NCBI GenBank assembly: GCA_964384945.1
Contig: CAYLMK010000011.1
Span: 62,001 to 126,000, forward strand
Direction of reading: 5' to 3'
Origin: S015-6 sp964384945
GTDB taxonomy: Bacteria > Desulfobacterota > DSWW01
Length of the DNA: 64,000 nucleotides
Shown here: in pieces, positions 25,305-34,599 of the stretch
Layout: each line of letters opens with the position of its first letter
Numbering within the stretch: position 1 is the first letter of the stretch
Program-made: the position numbers and the translations under genes
Notes under the pieces: generated by a model
Seen by the model: only the letters and a program-made list of their open reading frames with translations
Database searches by the model: none
Told to the model about the DNA's origin: nothing

Positions 25305-25370
25305 GAGGCGGGCCTCGACATCCCGATCCGGCCTCCCGGAACGCACGAGAAGAAACGGCAGAGGAACCCC

Positions 25371-26054
25371 TTGTTGAAACGCGATGGGAAGCGACCCGAA
25401 CCCCTTGAAAAGGCGGCCTTTCTGCTGCTCTCCCTCCTGTTTTTCGGGTTCGCCCATTGCTCGGCGTTTCGAAGCCAGGAACCGGGAGACCCGTCGACCG
25501 ACCCGGCGGCAGTTCCTGCCGAGGAAGAGAAGACCGAAATACCTACCGCTTTAAGCTCGGATTACATTATCGGAACCGGGGACCTGATGAACGTCCTGAT
25601 TTACGGGGAACCGGACCTGACGGGGATGGCCAGGGTAAGCAACGAGGGATTCATCGAGCTTCCGCTCATCGGAAAGGTGCAGGCCTCCGGGCTCACTGCC
25701 CCGGAGCTGAAGCGAAGCATTGAGGACAGGCTGAAGGAAGGCTACCTTGTCAGACCGGACGTTCAGATCATCCTCCAGGAATACAGACAGGATGTCGTTC
25801 ATCTGATGGGGCAGGTGGCAACCCCGGGGCCCTACCGCATCACCCATAACAACACCCTCATGGGCACCATCTCGCAGGCCGGTGGGTTCACGCCCATCGC
25901 AAAACGCAACAAGGTGAAGATCATTCGGAAAGAAAACGGAAAGAGCCGTGTGTTCTTCGTGGATACGCTGCGCATCACCAAGCAGGGGAAACTTCAGGAG
26001 GATGTGCTTCTCAAGCCCGGTGATGTCATCATCGTGCCCGAGAGATTCTTCTGA
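25371..26054 (+). CDS. Polysaccharide export protein, Wza-like (Poly_export + SLBB)
   Basis: 227 residues. Translation begins at TTG 25371 or the adjacent TTG, after AGAGGA. An N-terminal hydrophobic segment (15-30) ends in FGFAHC; the Cys could be lipidated, but His at -1 is not canonical. Residues about 65-140 form the Poly_export domain (YIIGTGDLMNVLIYGEPDLTG, then ELPLIGKVQASGLT). Residues 143-227 form an SLBB domain (HLMGQVATPGPYRI). It lacks the long C-terminal amphipathic helix of E. coli Wza, so an outer-membrane pore may be supplied by the upstream barrel. It lies 35 bases before the co-polymerase gene. Confidence 0.88.
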   Translation: MLKRDGKRPEPLEKAAFLLLSLLFFGFAHCSAFRSQEPGDPSTDPAAVPAEEEKTEIPTALSSDYIIGTGDLMNVLIYGEPDLTGMARVSNEGFIELPLIGKVQASGLTAPELKRSIEDRLKEGYLVRPDVQIILQEYRQDVVHLMGQVATPGPYRITHNNTLMGTISQAGGFTPIAKRNKVKIIRKENGKSRVFFVDTLRITKQGKLQEDVLLKPGDVIIVPERFF

Positions 26055-26089
26055 CCCCTTCCGGCTCCTCCGGAGCCAGCGAGAAGAGT

Positions 26090-28201
26090 ATGTACCGTCC
26101 TGAAGACTTCCCGCCCGTCCACATGAGGGATCACCTCCGGGTCGTTCGAAAATACAAGTGGACTGCGATCCTCTTCTTTCTCCTCGTGGTCGGCCTGACG
26201 GGCCTGTATATGCTGTTCACGCCCGCCAGCTACACCGGAACCGCAAAGATCGTGCTCAAGCCTCCGCCGTTGACGCCGCTGACCATGCTGTCCGAGATCG
26301 CCTACTCGGAAGGAATCGACATCGTAAACAAGAGGCTCTTCAGCAACACGCAGTTCGAGGTCATCAAGTCCAGGCGCGTCGCCGAAAGGATCATGGATCG
26401 CCTGAACCTGTGGCAGGACTACGGGCTCGGGACAGAGACGAAGCCCCTGTTCGGCGGCAAGGCCAGGACGATCACCCGGGACATGGCCGCCCAGGCATTC
26501 GGAGAAAAGGTCTCGGTCATTCAGCCCACCATCATCAGCAATCACATCGAGGTGAGCTTCAACGCAAAGGATCCTGACCGCGCGGCCGAAATCGTCAATG
26601 TCCTTCTCGAGGAATACACCCAGCTCCTTTACGAAGATCGAGGCGTGCGCATCCGGCAGAACCTGGAATGGCTCCGAAAGCAGTTCGAGAGGCTGGACAG
26701 GGAGGTGGTCGAGGCGGACCAGGCCCTGCAGGATTTCCGAAAGGAGCGGAACCTCCTTTCGGTGGACGACAGGGAGAACATCCTCCTGCAGAAGCTCCAC
26801 GCGCTCAATACCGGCCTCATACAGGCCCGCATCGCCCGGATCGCCGCCGAGACGGCCTACCTGGACGCCAAGAGGTTCGAATCCGATCCGACGCACCTCG
26901 AGAACGCCCCCACGGTCCTTTCCACGAATCCCAAGATCACCGCCTTGAGCGGCCAGCTCAATGTCCTGATGACGGAACGGGCACGTTCGCAGGAACGCTA
27001 CCTGGAAAAGCATCCCCGCATGATCGAGCTGAATTCGACGATCGAGGACCTCCGGGAGCGTATCCGTGAAGAGGTCCTTGCGGCCATCGAATCGCTCAAG
27101 CTCACCTATGAGATGGCGGCGTCCCAGGAGGCCTCGCTCCGCCAGGAACTGGAGGCCGTCCAGCAGGAAGTGCTCCACATGGACGAGCAGAAGATCGAGT
27201 ATTTGCAGCTCATGAATGCCTCCAAGGTCAACCGAATGCTGTTCGACAACCTGGTCACCCGGCTGAAGGAAACGGTGGTGATCCAGGACTTCGAAGACCC
27301 CCGGGAAACGGTTCAAATCATCCAGAGCGCGATCCCATCCGACAAGCCGGCCGGCTTTCGCACCTTTTTCCTGCCGATCGCGGCCGGGGTCGGCCTTCTC
27401 GTGGGGCTGTTCCTCTGCTACGTTCGGGACTATTTCGACACGACGATTCAGAACGAGAGAGACATTCACGAAAACCTCCGGCTGCCCCTGCTGGGGATCC
27501 TGCCCCACTCCAGGGTTTCACGCTTCCGGATGCGACGCCCCCTGGCAAAGGCCCCTCTGCTCCATCCGGAGATCCCCTATGTGGAGTTTCTCCAGCATCT
27601 GGCCAGCATCGTCCATCGCACGGGGACTGCGGAGAACAGGAAGACCCTCCTGGTGACAAGCGCCTGTCCGCGGGAAGGCCGCACCACGGTGACGATCAAC
27701 CTGGCCATCGCGCTGGCCCAGCGGGGCCGGCGGGTTCTCGTCGTGGACGGAGACTTGCGAAAACCCGGCCTGGAGCGGACCTTTCCCCAGGAAGGGAGCA
27801 AGGGCTTTTCCAGGCTGCTTCAGACCGGAGGGGACCCTGGCGACTACATCGAGAAGACCGACATGGACAACCTCTTCTACCTGCCTGCGGGCGCTTGCCC
27901 CCAGGTGCCTTCGGCTCTCCTGGAATCGCCCCAGGTTCCCCGTCTGCTGGAAGCGCTCAAGGAACGATTTGACTGGATCCTGATCGACTCGTCCGCCCTG
28001 CTCGAGGCTCCCGAGGCGGTGGCCCTGGCCCAGTGGACGGACTCGGCTCTCTGGGTGATCGCCAGCGGCGAAACCTCGGCGGAAAGGGCGGCCTGGGCAA
28101 GGCGATCTCTCGCGCTCATGAACTGCCGGATACTCGGCGTTGTCCTGAATCGGGTCCGGTTCCTGCGAGGCCCGACCTATTATTACATGACCGGCCAATG
28201 A
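26090..28201 (+). CDS. Wzz/Wzc-like polysaccharide co-polymerase with BY-kinase-type domain
   Basis: 703 residues. A chain-length determinant region comes first, with a membrane span at about 28-47, a long periplasmic coiled coil (about 190-400) and a second span at about 424-446. A cytoplasmic P-loop domain (about 500-700) related to bacterial tyrosine kinases follows. Its Walker A is degenerate: ACPREGRTT has Arg531 where the catalytic Lys belongs. Walker A' is intact as VLVVDGDLRKP (D553, D555), and Walker B is altered (ILIDSSALLE instead of ILIDTPP). The tail has only a short tyrosine run, Y697-Y699. It controls chain length and couples assembly to export; kinase activity is doubtful. It overlaps the next gene by ATGA. 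Confidence 0.88.
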   Translation: MYRPEDFPPVHMRDHLRVVRKYKWTAILFFLLVVGLTGLYMLFTPASYTGTAKIVLKPPPLTPLTMLSEIAYSEGIDIVNKRLFSNTQFEVIKSRRVAERIMDRLNLWQDYGLGTETKPLFGGKARTITRDMAAQAFGEKVSVIQPTIISNHIEVSFNAKDPDRAAEIVNVLLEEYTQLLYEDRGVRIRQNLEWLRKQFERLDREVVEADQALQDFRKERNLLSVDDRENILLQKLHALNTGLIQARIARIAAETAYLDAKRFESDPTHLENAPTVLSTNPKITALSGQLNVLMTERARSQERYLEKHPRMIELNSTIEDLRERIREEVLAAIESLKLTYEMAASQEASLRQELEAVQQEVLHMDEQKIEYLQLMNASKVNRMLFDNLVTRLKETVVIQDFEDPRETVQIIQSAIPSDKPAGFRTFFLPIAAGVGLLVGLFLCYVRDYFDTTIQNERDIHENLRLPLLGILPHSRVSRFRMRRPLAKAPLLHPEIPYVEFLQHLASIVHRTGTAENRKTLLVTSACPREGRTTVTINLAIALAQRGRRVLVVDGDLRKPGLERTFPQEGSKGFSRLLQTGGDPGDYIEKTDMDNLFYLPAGACPQVPSALLESPQVPRLLEALKERFDWILIDSSALLEAPEAVALAQWTDSALWVIASGETSAERAAWARRSLALMNCRILGVVLNRVRFLRGPTYYYMTGQ

Positions 28202-29880
28202 AACCGGACACCTTGTCGGAAAACCCGGACGCCCAGAAGGCGGCCCCCCTCGGGCACACCAGAGACAGTCAGCGGGCCTTCCTTCTCGGTCTGCTCCTCT
28301 TCTCTCTCGCTTGCCGTCTGATCTTGCTTTCGTTCAAGGATCTGGTCGGAACGGACGAGTCGATCTATCTCGCCCTGGGCAAGAATGTTTGGCACGGACT
28401 CGGGTTCCGGCTTCTGGATCATCCGATCACCCTCTGTCCCCCGCTCCTGCCCATCGTGGCCGGCTTCTTCTCCCTGTTCACCGAAAACCTGGAGGTCGGA
28501 ACGAATTTCACCTATGTCGTGTTCGGCGGATGCACCGTGCTCCCCTATTTCCACCTGGCCCGGAGGATATACGGAATCCGGGTCGCACGAAGGGCATCCC
28601 TCTTTCTCGCCTTTTTCCCCGGCCTGCTTCTGTCGTTCTTCTGGGGGTCGATGACCGAACCCCTTTACACCTTCCTGCTGATCACGGCCCTGCTCTTTTT
28701 TCACAGGGCGCTCCTGGAGGCCCGGGCCCTGGACTTCTGCCTGGCGGGCGGGCTGCTGGGGCTGGTCTATCTGGCCCGGTCCGAGGGCATCCTGTTCGGG
28801 CCGGTCCTGTTCTCCTTCGCGGTCCTCCTTTTTGCCGAGCGAGGCACCCTGGTCCGGAAACGAACCTTGCAGAACCTGTCCCTGCTGCTCCTTGCTTACT
28901 GCGTCGTGAGCGCCCCGTACCCGCTGTTCATCAAGCAAACATCCGGTGAACTGAGCATCAGCGGCAAGACGAAACTGATCCTGCTTGTGGGAAACATGGA
29001 CCTGAAGACCCGCGAGAGCCTCGCCGGAAGGCTCAACGAGGATGGAAGCGAATTCTTCGACTATGCCGGGCTCGTCAAGGACAAGACCGTCCTCGGGATG
29101 ATTCTGGAGAATCCAAAGGTCCTGGTAGGAGGCTCCTTCCTTCAGTTCCGTAACTTCTTCGCCACCCTGATGTCCTGGAAGGTCTTCCCCGCATTTCTCT
29201 TCGGTTTTGTCCTCCTGGGTCTCTTCCGGGACCCGTGGGACAGGACACGGCTGCGAAACGAGGCCTTTGTTCTCGCGGCCTGTCTTCCCTTTCTCGTGTT
29301 CCTCACCTTCCGCATCTGGCCGAGGTACCTGTTGCCCATGACCCCCCTTCTTCTGCTCTGGGCCGCTCGAGGCGTTACCTCTCTGGAAGACTGGACCCGG
29401 CAGAGCCTCGAGAATATCCGGCGGAAGAACGCGCCCACCGCTCGGTGGCCGCTCTGGGTCCCAGGGATACTCTTCTCCCTTCCTCTTCTGGTGATTCTGG
29501 TTGCCAAACCGGTCAAGTCGAGGATGCTCGTCCAGTACCCGGTGGAGTACCGGGCGGCAGGCGAGTGGATGGCGCAGAACTTGCCCCCCGCGGCCATGAT
29601 CCTGGCGAGGAAGCCTGAAATCGCCTACTACGCGAAGCGTCTGATGCATCCGATTCCCAACGAGGAGCTGCCCGCCATCGTCCAATACGCCCGGCGGAAG
29701 GATATCGATTACCTGGTCGTGGACGAGTATTTCATCGCCACCCGACCCCAGCTTCGCTTCCTCCTCGAAGAGGAAAGCTTTCCACCGGACCTCCTGTTCC
29801 TGCACGAGGAGAAGGCCGAAAACGGACGAAAACTGCGGGTTTTTCAGATCCTGAGCGAACCCCCGGACGAGGTGCAATAA
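28198..29880 (+). CDS. GT-C membrane glycosyltransferase (ArnT/PMT-like)
   Basis: 560 residues from ATG 28198, which overlaps the Wzc-like stop. About 11-12 hydrophobic spans occupy the first 430 residues. An acidic motif in the first periplasmic loop (VGTDESIYLALGKNVWHGLGF) matches the catalytic Asp/Glu of the PMT/ArnT superfamily, and ALGKN...LLDHPITLCPPLLPI follows the same plan. Such enzymes move a sugar from a polyprenyl-phosphate carrier to an acceptor at the periplasmic face. The C-terminal soluble part (about 450-560) includes YPVEYRAAGEWMAQNLPP. Donor partners may be the DPM1-like GT2 enzymes in the region. Confidence 0.83.
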   Translation: MKPDTLSENPDAQKAAPLGHTRDSQRAFLLGLLLFSLACRLILLSFKDLVGTDESIYLALGKNVWHGLGFRLLDHPITLCPPLLPIVAGFFSLFTENLEVGTNFTYVVFGGCTVLPYFHLARRIYGIRVARRASLFLAFFPGLLLSFFWGSMTEPLYTFLLITALLFFHRALLEARALDFCLAGGLLGLVYLARSEGILFGPVLFSFAVLLFAERGTLVRKRTLQNLSLLLLAYCVVSAPYPLFIKQTSGELSISGKTKLILLVGNMDLKTRESLAGRLNEDGSEFFDYAGLVKDKTVLGMILENPKVLVGGSFLQFRNFFATLMSWKVFPAFLFGFVLLGLFRDPWDRTRLRNEAFVLAACLPFLVFLTFRIWPRYLLPMTPLLLLWAARGVTSLEDWTRQSLENIRRKNAPTARWPLWVPGILFSLPLLVILVAKPVKSRMLVQYPVEYRAAGEWMAQNLPPAAMILARKPEIAYYAKRLMHPIPNEELPAIVQYARRKDIDYLVVDEYFIATRPQLRFLLEEESFPPDLLFLHEEKAENGRKLRVFQILSEPPDEVQ

Positions 29881-29981
29881 CCTCGAAGCTGTGTTATATT
29901 GGATTGTATTTTGTCTTTTCCCGCACATGAGCGAGAGATGAGCCTGACACCCCGGGATGCGCACCAAGGAGGCTCGTTCCC

Positions 29982-30701
29982 ATGTACAAGAGTTACAAAG
30001 TCAGCCTGATCATCCCCGCCTACAACGAGGAAGAAACGATCGCCTCGGTCATCCAGGATTTCCAGACCCAGGAGGCCCTGGACGAAATCCTGATCGTGGA
30101 CAACAACTCCAAAGACCGCACCGCCGAGATCGTCCGCGGGCAAGGGGCCCGGCTGATCACGGAAACAAAACAAGGCTATGGTCATGCCCTTCGCACGGGG
30201 ATGGACTCGGCCGAGGGGGATATCCTCCTCCTGTCGGAGGCGGACGGCTCCTTCCGCTCCTCGGACGTGAACAAGTTCCTCGCCTATATCGAGGATGCCG
30301 ACATGGTCGTCGGCACCCGGACCACCAAACAAATGGTGGACCAGGGGGCCAGGATGAACTTCATCATCCGCATGGCGAACGTGCTCTGGGCAAAGATCCT
30401 CCAGATGATGTGGTTCTTCACGAACGAGACCCGTTTCACGGACGTCGGATGCACCTACCGGGCCCTTTGGAAAGAGACCTACCGCAAGATCCGACCCGGC
30501 TTGCGTGCCGTCGGGCCGGAGTTCTCTCCGGAAATGATGGCCGAGGGGCTCAAACGGAGGGTCAAGATCGTGGAGATCCCGGTGAAGTACTTCCAACGCG
30601 AAGGGGGAGAAAGCAAGCATTCGGTGAGCTACTACCATCTGGCGAGGACGGCGTGGAAGATGCTCCGGACCATCCTCCGCAAGAAGCTCGAGCGCCCGTA
30701 G
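29982..30701 (+). CDS. GT2 glycosyltransferase, DPM1-like
   Basis: 239 residues, GT-A fold. Visible motifs are VSLIIPAYNEEETIASVI, the nucleotide-binding DEILIVDNNSKDRT and the metal-site region LLLSEADGSF. There is no membrane domain. The general type resembles dolichol/polyprenyl-phosphate mannose or glucose synthases. The ATG follows AAGGAGG with 9-base spacing. The upstream 100-base gap is relatively AT-rich (TTATATTGGATTGTATTTTG) and probably holds a promoter. It could make the polyprenyl-phosphate sugar used by the GT-C enzyme directly upstream. Confidence 0.87.
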   Translation: MYKSYKVSLIIPAYNEEETIASVIQDFQTQEALDEILIVDNNSKDRTAEIVRGQGARLITETKQGYGHALRTGMDSAEGDILLLSEADGSFRSSDVNKFLAYIEDADMVVGTRTTKQMVDQGARMNFIIRMANVLWAKILQMMWFFTNETRFTDVGCTYRALWKETYRKIRPGLRAVGPEFSPEMMAEGLKRRVKIVEIPVKYFQREGGESKHSVSYYHLARTAWKMLRTILRKKLERP

Positions 30702-30908
30702 CAACCGGCCCCCTCCCGAGAAGGTCGGCCGGCCTCCCTCACCCGACGGCAGCGAGGTCTCTGCAGCCCGGCGGAGCCTCGGGGGGGGCGTCCCGGTTCA
30801 AGACAGGACCCAAAACTGCCGATCGAAGGAACGGGCACGGGAGCCTCCGCATTCGGCAGGGGCCGGGCGTCGCGCGGAGTCCGCCTCCAAGAGGAAGGGA
30901 TCCTTACG

Positions 30909-31859
30909 ATGAAAAGAGATAACCTCGTCGGGGTCATTCTGGCTGCCGGCAAAGGCACCCGCATGGCCCCGTTCAGCCAGCGTTTTCCCAAGCCCCTTCT
31001 GCCCATCTGCAACCGCCCGATTCTCGAATACCAGATCGAGTACATGAAGCGGGCCGGCATCCAGGAGATCATCCTGGTCATCGGACACCTGGGCTATGCC
31101 ATCGCCCGTCACTTCGGAGACGGAGAGGCCCTGGGCGTCAAGATTCGCTACGTGGAGCAGGAAGCAACCCTCGGAATCGCCCACGCCATGGGCCGCCTCG
31201 AACCCTACATCACATCTCCTTTTCTCCTGTTTCTCGGCGACATCTTCTTCATCACCGAAGACCTGTCCCTGATGATCGATCTGCTCCTGGAAAAAAAAGC
31301 AAGCGCGGTTCTCGCAGTCAAGGAGGAAAAGGACCCGGAGGCGATCAAGCGGAATTTCGCCGTTCTTCTGAACGACGACGGAACCGTCAAACGCGTGATC
31401 GAGAAGCCGCGGTACGTGACCAACTCCCTGAAGGGTTGCGGGCTCTACCTGTTCGATCTCCACATCTTCGACGCCATCCGCCGGACACCCCGCACCGCCA
31501 TGCGCGATGAGTACGAGATCACCGATGCGATTCAGATTCTGGTGGACGACGGGTTTCCGGTGGTCGTCTCGAACATCGTCCACAAGGACATGAACGTATC
31601 GTTTCCCCACGACCTCCTTCTTTGCAGTCTCGAGGAACTGAAGCATCAGGGAAAGAACAATCTGGTGGGCGAGCAATGCTCCCTGCATGCGGGCGTCCGG
31701 CTGGAACGAGCCGTTCTGGGCGACCGCGTCCGGGTGGAGGGAGCGATCCGGATCCGGGAAAGCATGATCTTTTCGGATACGGTGATCAAGACGAGGGAGG
31801 ACCTGGAGAGATGCATCGTTACCCCTGAGACCTTCATCGAGTGCAAGTACTTCTTCTAG
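30909..31859 (+). CDS. Sugar-1-phosphate nucleotidyltransferase
   Basis: 316 residues; makes an NDP-sugar for polysaccharide synthesis. The nucleotide-binding signature is at residues 8-19 (GVILAAGKGTRM), then FPKPLLPICNRPILEYQI. VEQEATLGIAHAMG and LFLGDIFF give the metal/active-site regions. It is most like glucose-1-phosphate thymidylyl/uridylyltransferases, but the exact sugar and nucleotide cannot be read from sequence. The C-terminus (about 250-316) has a short left-handed beta-helix stretch (CSLHAGVRLERAVLGDRVRV). A GAGGAAGGGA precedes the ATG. A 207-base gap with nothing notable separates it from the GT2 gene. Confidence 0.9.
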   Translation: MKRDNLVGVILAAGKGTRMAPFSQRFPKPLLPICNRPILEYQIEYMKRAGIQEIILVIGHLGYAIARHFGDGEALGVKIRYVEQEATLGIAHAMGRLEPYITSPFLLFLGDIFFITEDLSLMIDLLLEKKASAVLAVKEEKDPEAIKRNFAVLLNDDGTVKRVIEKPRYVTNSLKGCGLYLFDLHIFDAIRRTPRTAMRDEYEITDAIQILVDDGFPVVVSNIVHKDMNVSFPHDLLLCSLEELKHQGKNNLVGEQCSLHAGVRLERAVLGDRVRVEGAIRIRESMIFSDTVIKTREDLERCIVTPETFIECKYFF

Positions 31860-31924
31860 CCGATAGACCTGGGGTGCGGTCCTGCCCGCGACAGGCCCCC
31901 GGGCTCGAGGCTCCCGGGCACGGA

Positions 31925-33094
31925 ATGGCACGCATCGGAATCGACGCAAGATACCTGGAAAACGAGAACACCGGGGTTGGCCGATACAGTTTCAACCTCC
32001 TCAAGCACCTCCTCGAGACGGACCGGGAAAACGCCTATGCCGTCGTCGTCCGGGGGGACTACGCGGGAAGGCTGCCCGCCGGTGCGGACGTCACGTACGT
32101 TCGGGTCCCGTTCGCTCCCGTCTCCCTTTCGTCCCTGCTGACCCTGTCGGCGAGGGTGCGGGGGCTCGACCTGGATCTGTGGCACGCCCATTTCCCGATC
32201 GCGCCTCTTTTCCCGGGAACTCCCTTTCTCGTCACGGTCCACGACCTCCAGCCCCTGCGGGTCCCCGCAATCGGAGGCCGGAGGCCCCTGCCCCTGCGGG
32301 TGGGATATCGCGCCTTTTACCCTCTGGTCTACCGAGCCACCCTTGCCCGCGCAAGGGCCGTTGTGGCCGTCTCCCTGGCCACGAGGAAGGAGATCCAGGA
32401 CGTTTTCGGAATCCCGGCGGAGAGGATTCACGTGATTCACGAGGCGCTGGACGACCGCTTTCAGGATTCCCGCACGCCGGCCGGCCCGCCTCAGGAACTT
32501 CAGGAACGCATCGCGGGCGCCCTGCCGGAACGGTTTCTCCTCTATGTGGGCGCCACGCTTCCCCACAAGAACCTCGGCAATATGCTCCGGGGCTTCGCCG
32601 CGGCCTTGCGTAGCCCGGGCAGACAGGACCTTTTCCTGGTCATGGCAGGCCGTGAGAGCCGGTTCGACCGGGAGTGGCTCGACCTGGCCCGGCGGCTCGG
32701 GATCACGTCGAGGATTCTGCGGATCGGCTATGTGGGCCAGGAGGGTCTGCCTCTGCTGTACCGGCGGGCCCAGGCGCTTCTCTACGTCTCGCTGTACGAG
32801 GGTTTCGGGTTTCCGCCGCTCGAGGCCATGGAGCACGGCCTGCCCGTCGTCGCGGCCTGGCACGGCTCGCTGCCGGAGGTGGCGGGGTCTGCGGCCCTGT
32901 TCGTGGAGCCGGAGGATGTGGAGGGGATCGCCCGGGCCATCGGCGAGGTGCTCGACAGGCCGGGCCTGCGGCTGCGGCTGCGGGAGCAGGGCGCAAAGAA
33001 CCTCGAACGGTTTTCCTGGCGCAGTGCGGCCGAGAAGACCCTCGCCCTCTACGAGCGAGTCCTGCGGCAAGCCGGCGGTGAGAGACCATGCTGA
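31925..33094 (+). CDS. GT4-family glycosyltransferase
   Basis: 389 residues from ATG 31925 (MARIGIDARYLENENTGVGRY), a normal family start. The acceptor-side loop is TPFLVTVHDLQPL. The C-terminal GT4 site is VSLYEGFGFPPLEAMEHGLP with LLYVGATLPHKNLGNML. It resembles mannosyltransferases of exopolysaccharide loci. Its stop overlaps the radical SAM gene start by 7 bases, so the following run of four genes is translationally coupled. Confidence 0.89.
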   Translation: MARIGIDARYLENENTGVGRYSFNLLKHLLETDRENAYAVVVRGDYAGRLPAGADVTYVRVPFAPVSLSSLLTLSARVRGLDLDLWHAHFPIAPLFPGTPFLVTVHDLQPLRVPAIGGRRPLPLRVGYRAFYPLVYRATLARARAVVAVSLATRKEIQDVFGIPAERIHVIHEALDDRFQDSRTPAGPPQELQERIAGALPERFLLYVGATLPHKNLGNMLRGFAAALRSPGRQDLFLVMAGRESRFDREWLDLARRLGITSRILRIGYVGQEGLPLLYRRAQALLYVSLYEGFGFPPLEAMEHGLPVVAAWHGSLPEVAGSAALFVEPEDVEGIARAIGEVLDRPGLRLRLREQGAKNLERFSWRSAAEKTLALYERVLRQAGGERPC

Positions 33095-34599
33095 AGACCT
33101 GCCTGCTCAATCCCCTGTTCACCGAACCGATCGATCGGAACAGGGAGCGCTATTTCGTCCGCTCCGGAAGCCGGTGGCCGGCCAGCTACGTGAAGCCTGG
33201 GGGCCGGGCCGGCAGGTACATCCCCTTCCCGTTTTATCTGGCTTACGCCGCCGCGATGCTGGAGCAGGCCTCCTTTCCGGTCACGGTCACCGATGCGGTC
33301 GCGGCCGACCTCCCCGTAGAGGCGCTTCTTGCGCGCGTCCGGCAGGAGCGTCCCGGCCTGGTCGTCTACGAAACCACGACCCCCACCCTTCACAGGGACC
33401 TCGGCCTGGCCCGGCGGATCAAGGCCGCCGCCCCGGAGGCCGAAATCGCCTTGTGCGGCCCCCATGCGACAACCTTCCCGAAGGAGATCCTGCGGGACGA
33501 GCCGTCCGTCGATTACATCCTTCTCTACGAGTACGAAAACACGCTCCGGGAGCTGGTCAGAAGAAGGTCCGCGGGCGAGGATCTTGCCCCCGTGCCCGGA
33601 ATCGCCTACCGGCAGGACGGGGAGGTCCTCCTGCAGGCCCGGTACGAGCCGATCGACCCGCTCGATCAGCTTCCTTTTCCGGCCCGTCACCTCTTCCCGA
33701 CTCCCGGGGCGCCGGACGCCTACGTTTACTGGGACGGCTTCTGTCAGCACAGGCCCGCGGTCCAGATGCACGCGAGCCGGGGATGCCCTTTCCGATGCGA
33801 TTTCTGTCTGTGGATTCAGGTCATGTACCGGGACGGCAGGTATCGAACCTTCTCGCCGGGGCGCGTCGCGGACGAGATGGAGGAAGCGGTCCGCCGTTTC
33901 GGCGCGAAAGAGGTCTATTTCGACGACGACGATTTCACCATCAGCAAGAAGCACGTTCTGGGCATCTGCAGAGAAATCCGGAGCCGGGGCCTGCGGGTCC
34001 CCTGGTCCTGCATGGGAGACGCGGTGGTTCCGGATCAGGAGATGATCGATGCGATGGCCGAGGCGGGATGCGTGGGCATGAAGTTCGGAGTCGAAAGCGC
34101 CGCCCCCGAGATCCTGCAGAGGCTGGGAAAGCCGGTCGACCTGGACCGCGTCCGGCAGGTCGCCAGGTGGTGCAGCCGCCGGAAGATCAAGACCCACGCA
34201 ACCATCACCTTCGGCCTCTGGGAGGAAACCCGGGATACGATGGAGATGAACCTCTCGTTCGTAAAGGATCTCGACGTCGACTCGGTGCAGTTCTCGATCA
34301 CCTCCCCGTTCCCGGGTACGCGCTACTTCCAAGAAATGGAGGCGGCCGGCCGCCTGAAGAGCCGCAACTGGGAGGACTATGACGGCTCTCGCAGCGCCGT
34401 CGTCGCCTTCCCCCATCTCCGCCTGGAAGAGATCCAGACCTTCTGCGGGCGAGCCCCGGCCCGATGGCTGTTCGCCAAGCTCAAAGACCCGCGCTGGATC
34501 GTCCGTCAGGCGCGTTACTTCTTCCGGCTTGCAAAGGGCCAGGGCCTTGCCGGCCTTTGCGACAGACTCAGACGGGTGCGGGAGATCGTGCGGGGATGA
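33088..34599 (+). CDS. B12-binding-type radical SAM protein (HpnJ-like architecture)
   Basis: 503 residues. The N-terminal 180 residues match the cobalamin-binding-like domain of B12/radical SAM proteins (FPFYLAYAAAMLEQ; ALCGPHATTFPKEIL). The radical SAM core follows, with the 4Fe-4S motif RGCPFRCDFCLW (CxxxCxxC). VYFDDDDFTISKKHV, WSCMGDAV and KFGVESAAPEILQRLGKPV are all typical. The CLW and FDDDxFT features resemble the hopanoid-associated HpnJ class. The substrate is unknown. Sitting between two glycosyltransferases with 4-7 base overlaps, it may modify a polysaccharide sugar or its lipid carrier by radical chemistry. Confidence 0.82.
   Translation: MLKTCLLNPLFTEPIDRNRERYFVRSGSRWPASYVKPGGRAGRYIPFPFYLAYAAAMLEQASFPVTVTDAVAADLPVEALLARVRQERPGLVVYETTTPTLHRDLGLARRIKAAAPEAEIALCGPHATTFPKEILRDEPSVDYILLYEYENTLRELVRRRSAGEDLAPVPGIAYRQDGEVLLQARYEPIDPLDQLPFPARHLFPTPGAPDAYVYWDGFCQHRPAVQMHASRGCPFRCDFCLWIQVMYRDGRYRTFSPGRVADEMEEAVRRFGAKEVYFDDDDFTISKKHVLGICREIRSRGLRVPWSCMGDAVVPDQEMIDAMAEAGCVGMKFGVESAAPEILQRLGKPVDLDRVRQVARWCSRRKIKTHATITFGLWEETRDTMEMNLSFVKDLDVDSVQFSITSPFPGTRYFQEMEAAGRLKSRNWEDYDGSRSAVVAFPHLRLEEIQTFCGRAPARWLFAKLKDPRWIVRQARYFFRLAKGQGLAGLCDRLRRVREIVRG

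Noticed and set aside
25305..25370. Exosortase/PEP-CTERM system in the polysaccharide region
   Set aside because: No exosortase-like membrane protein and no PEP-CTERM tails were seen, despite the similar gene neighbourhood style.
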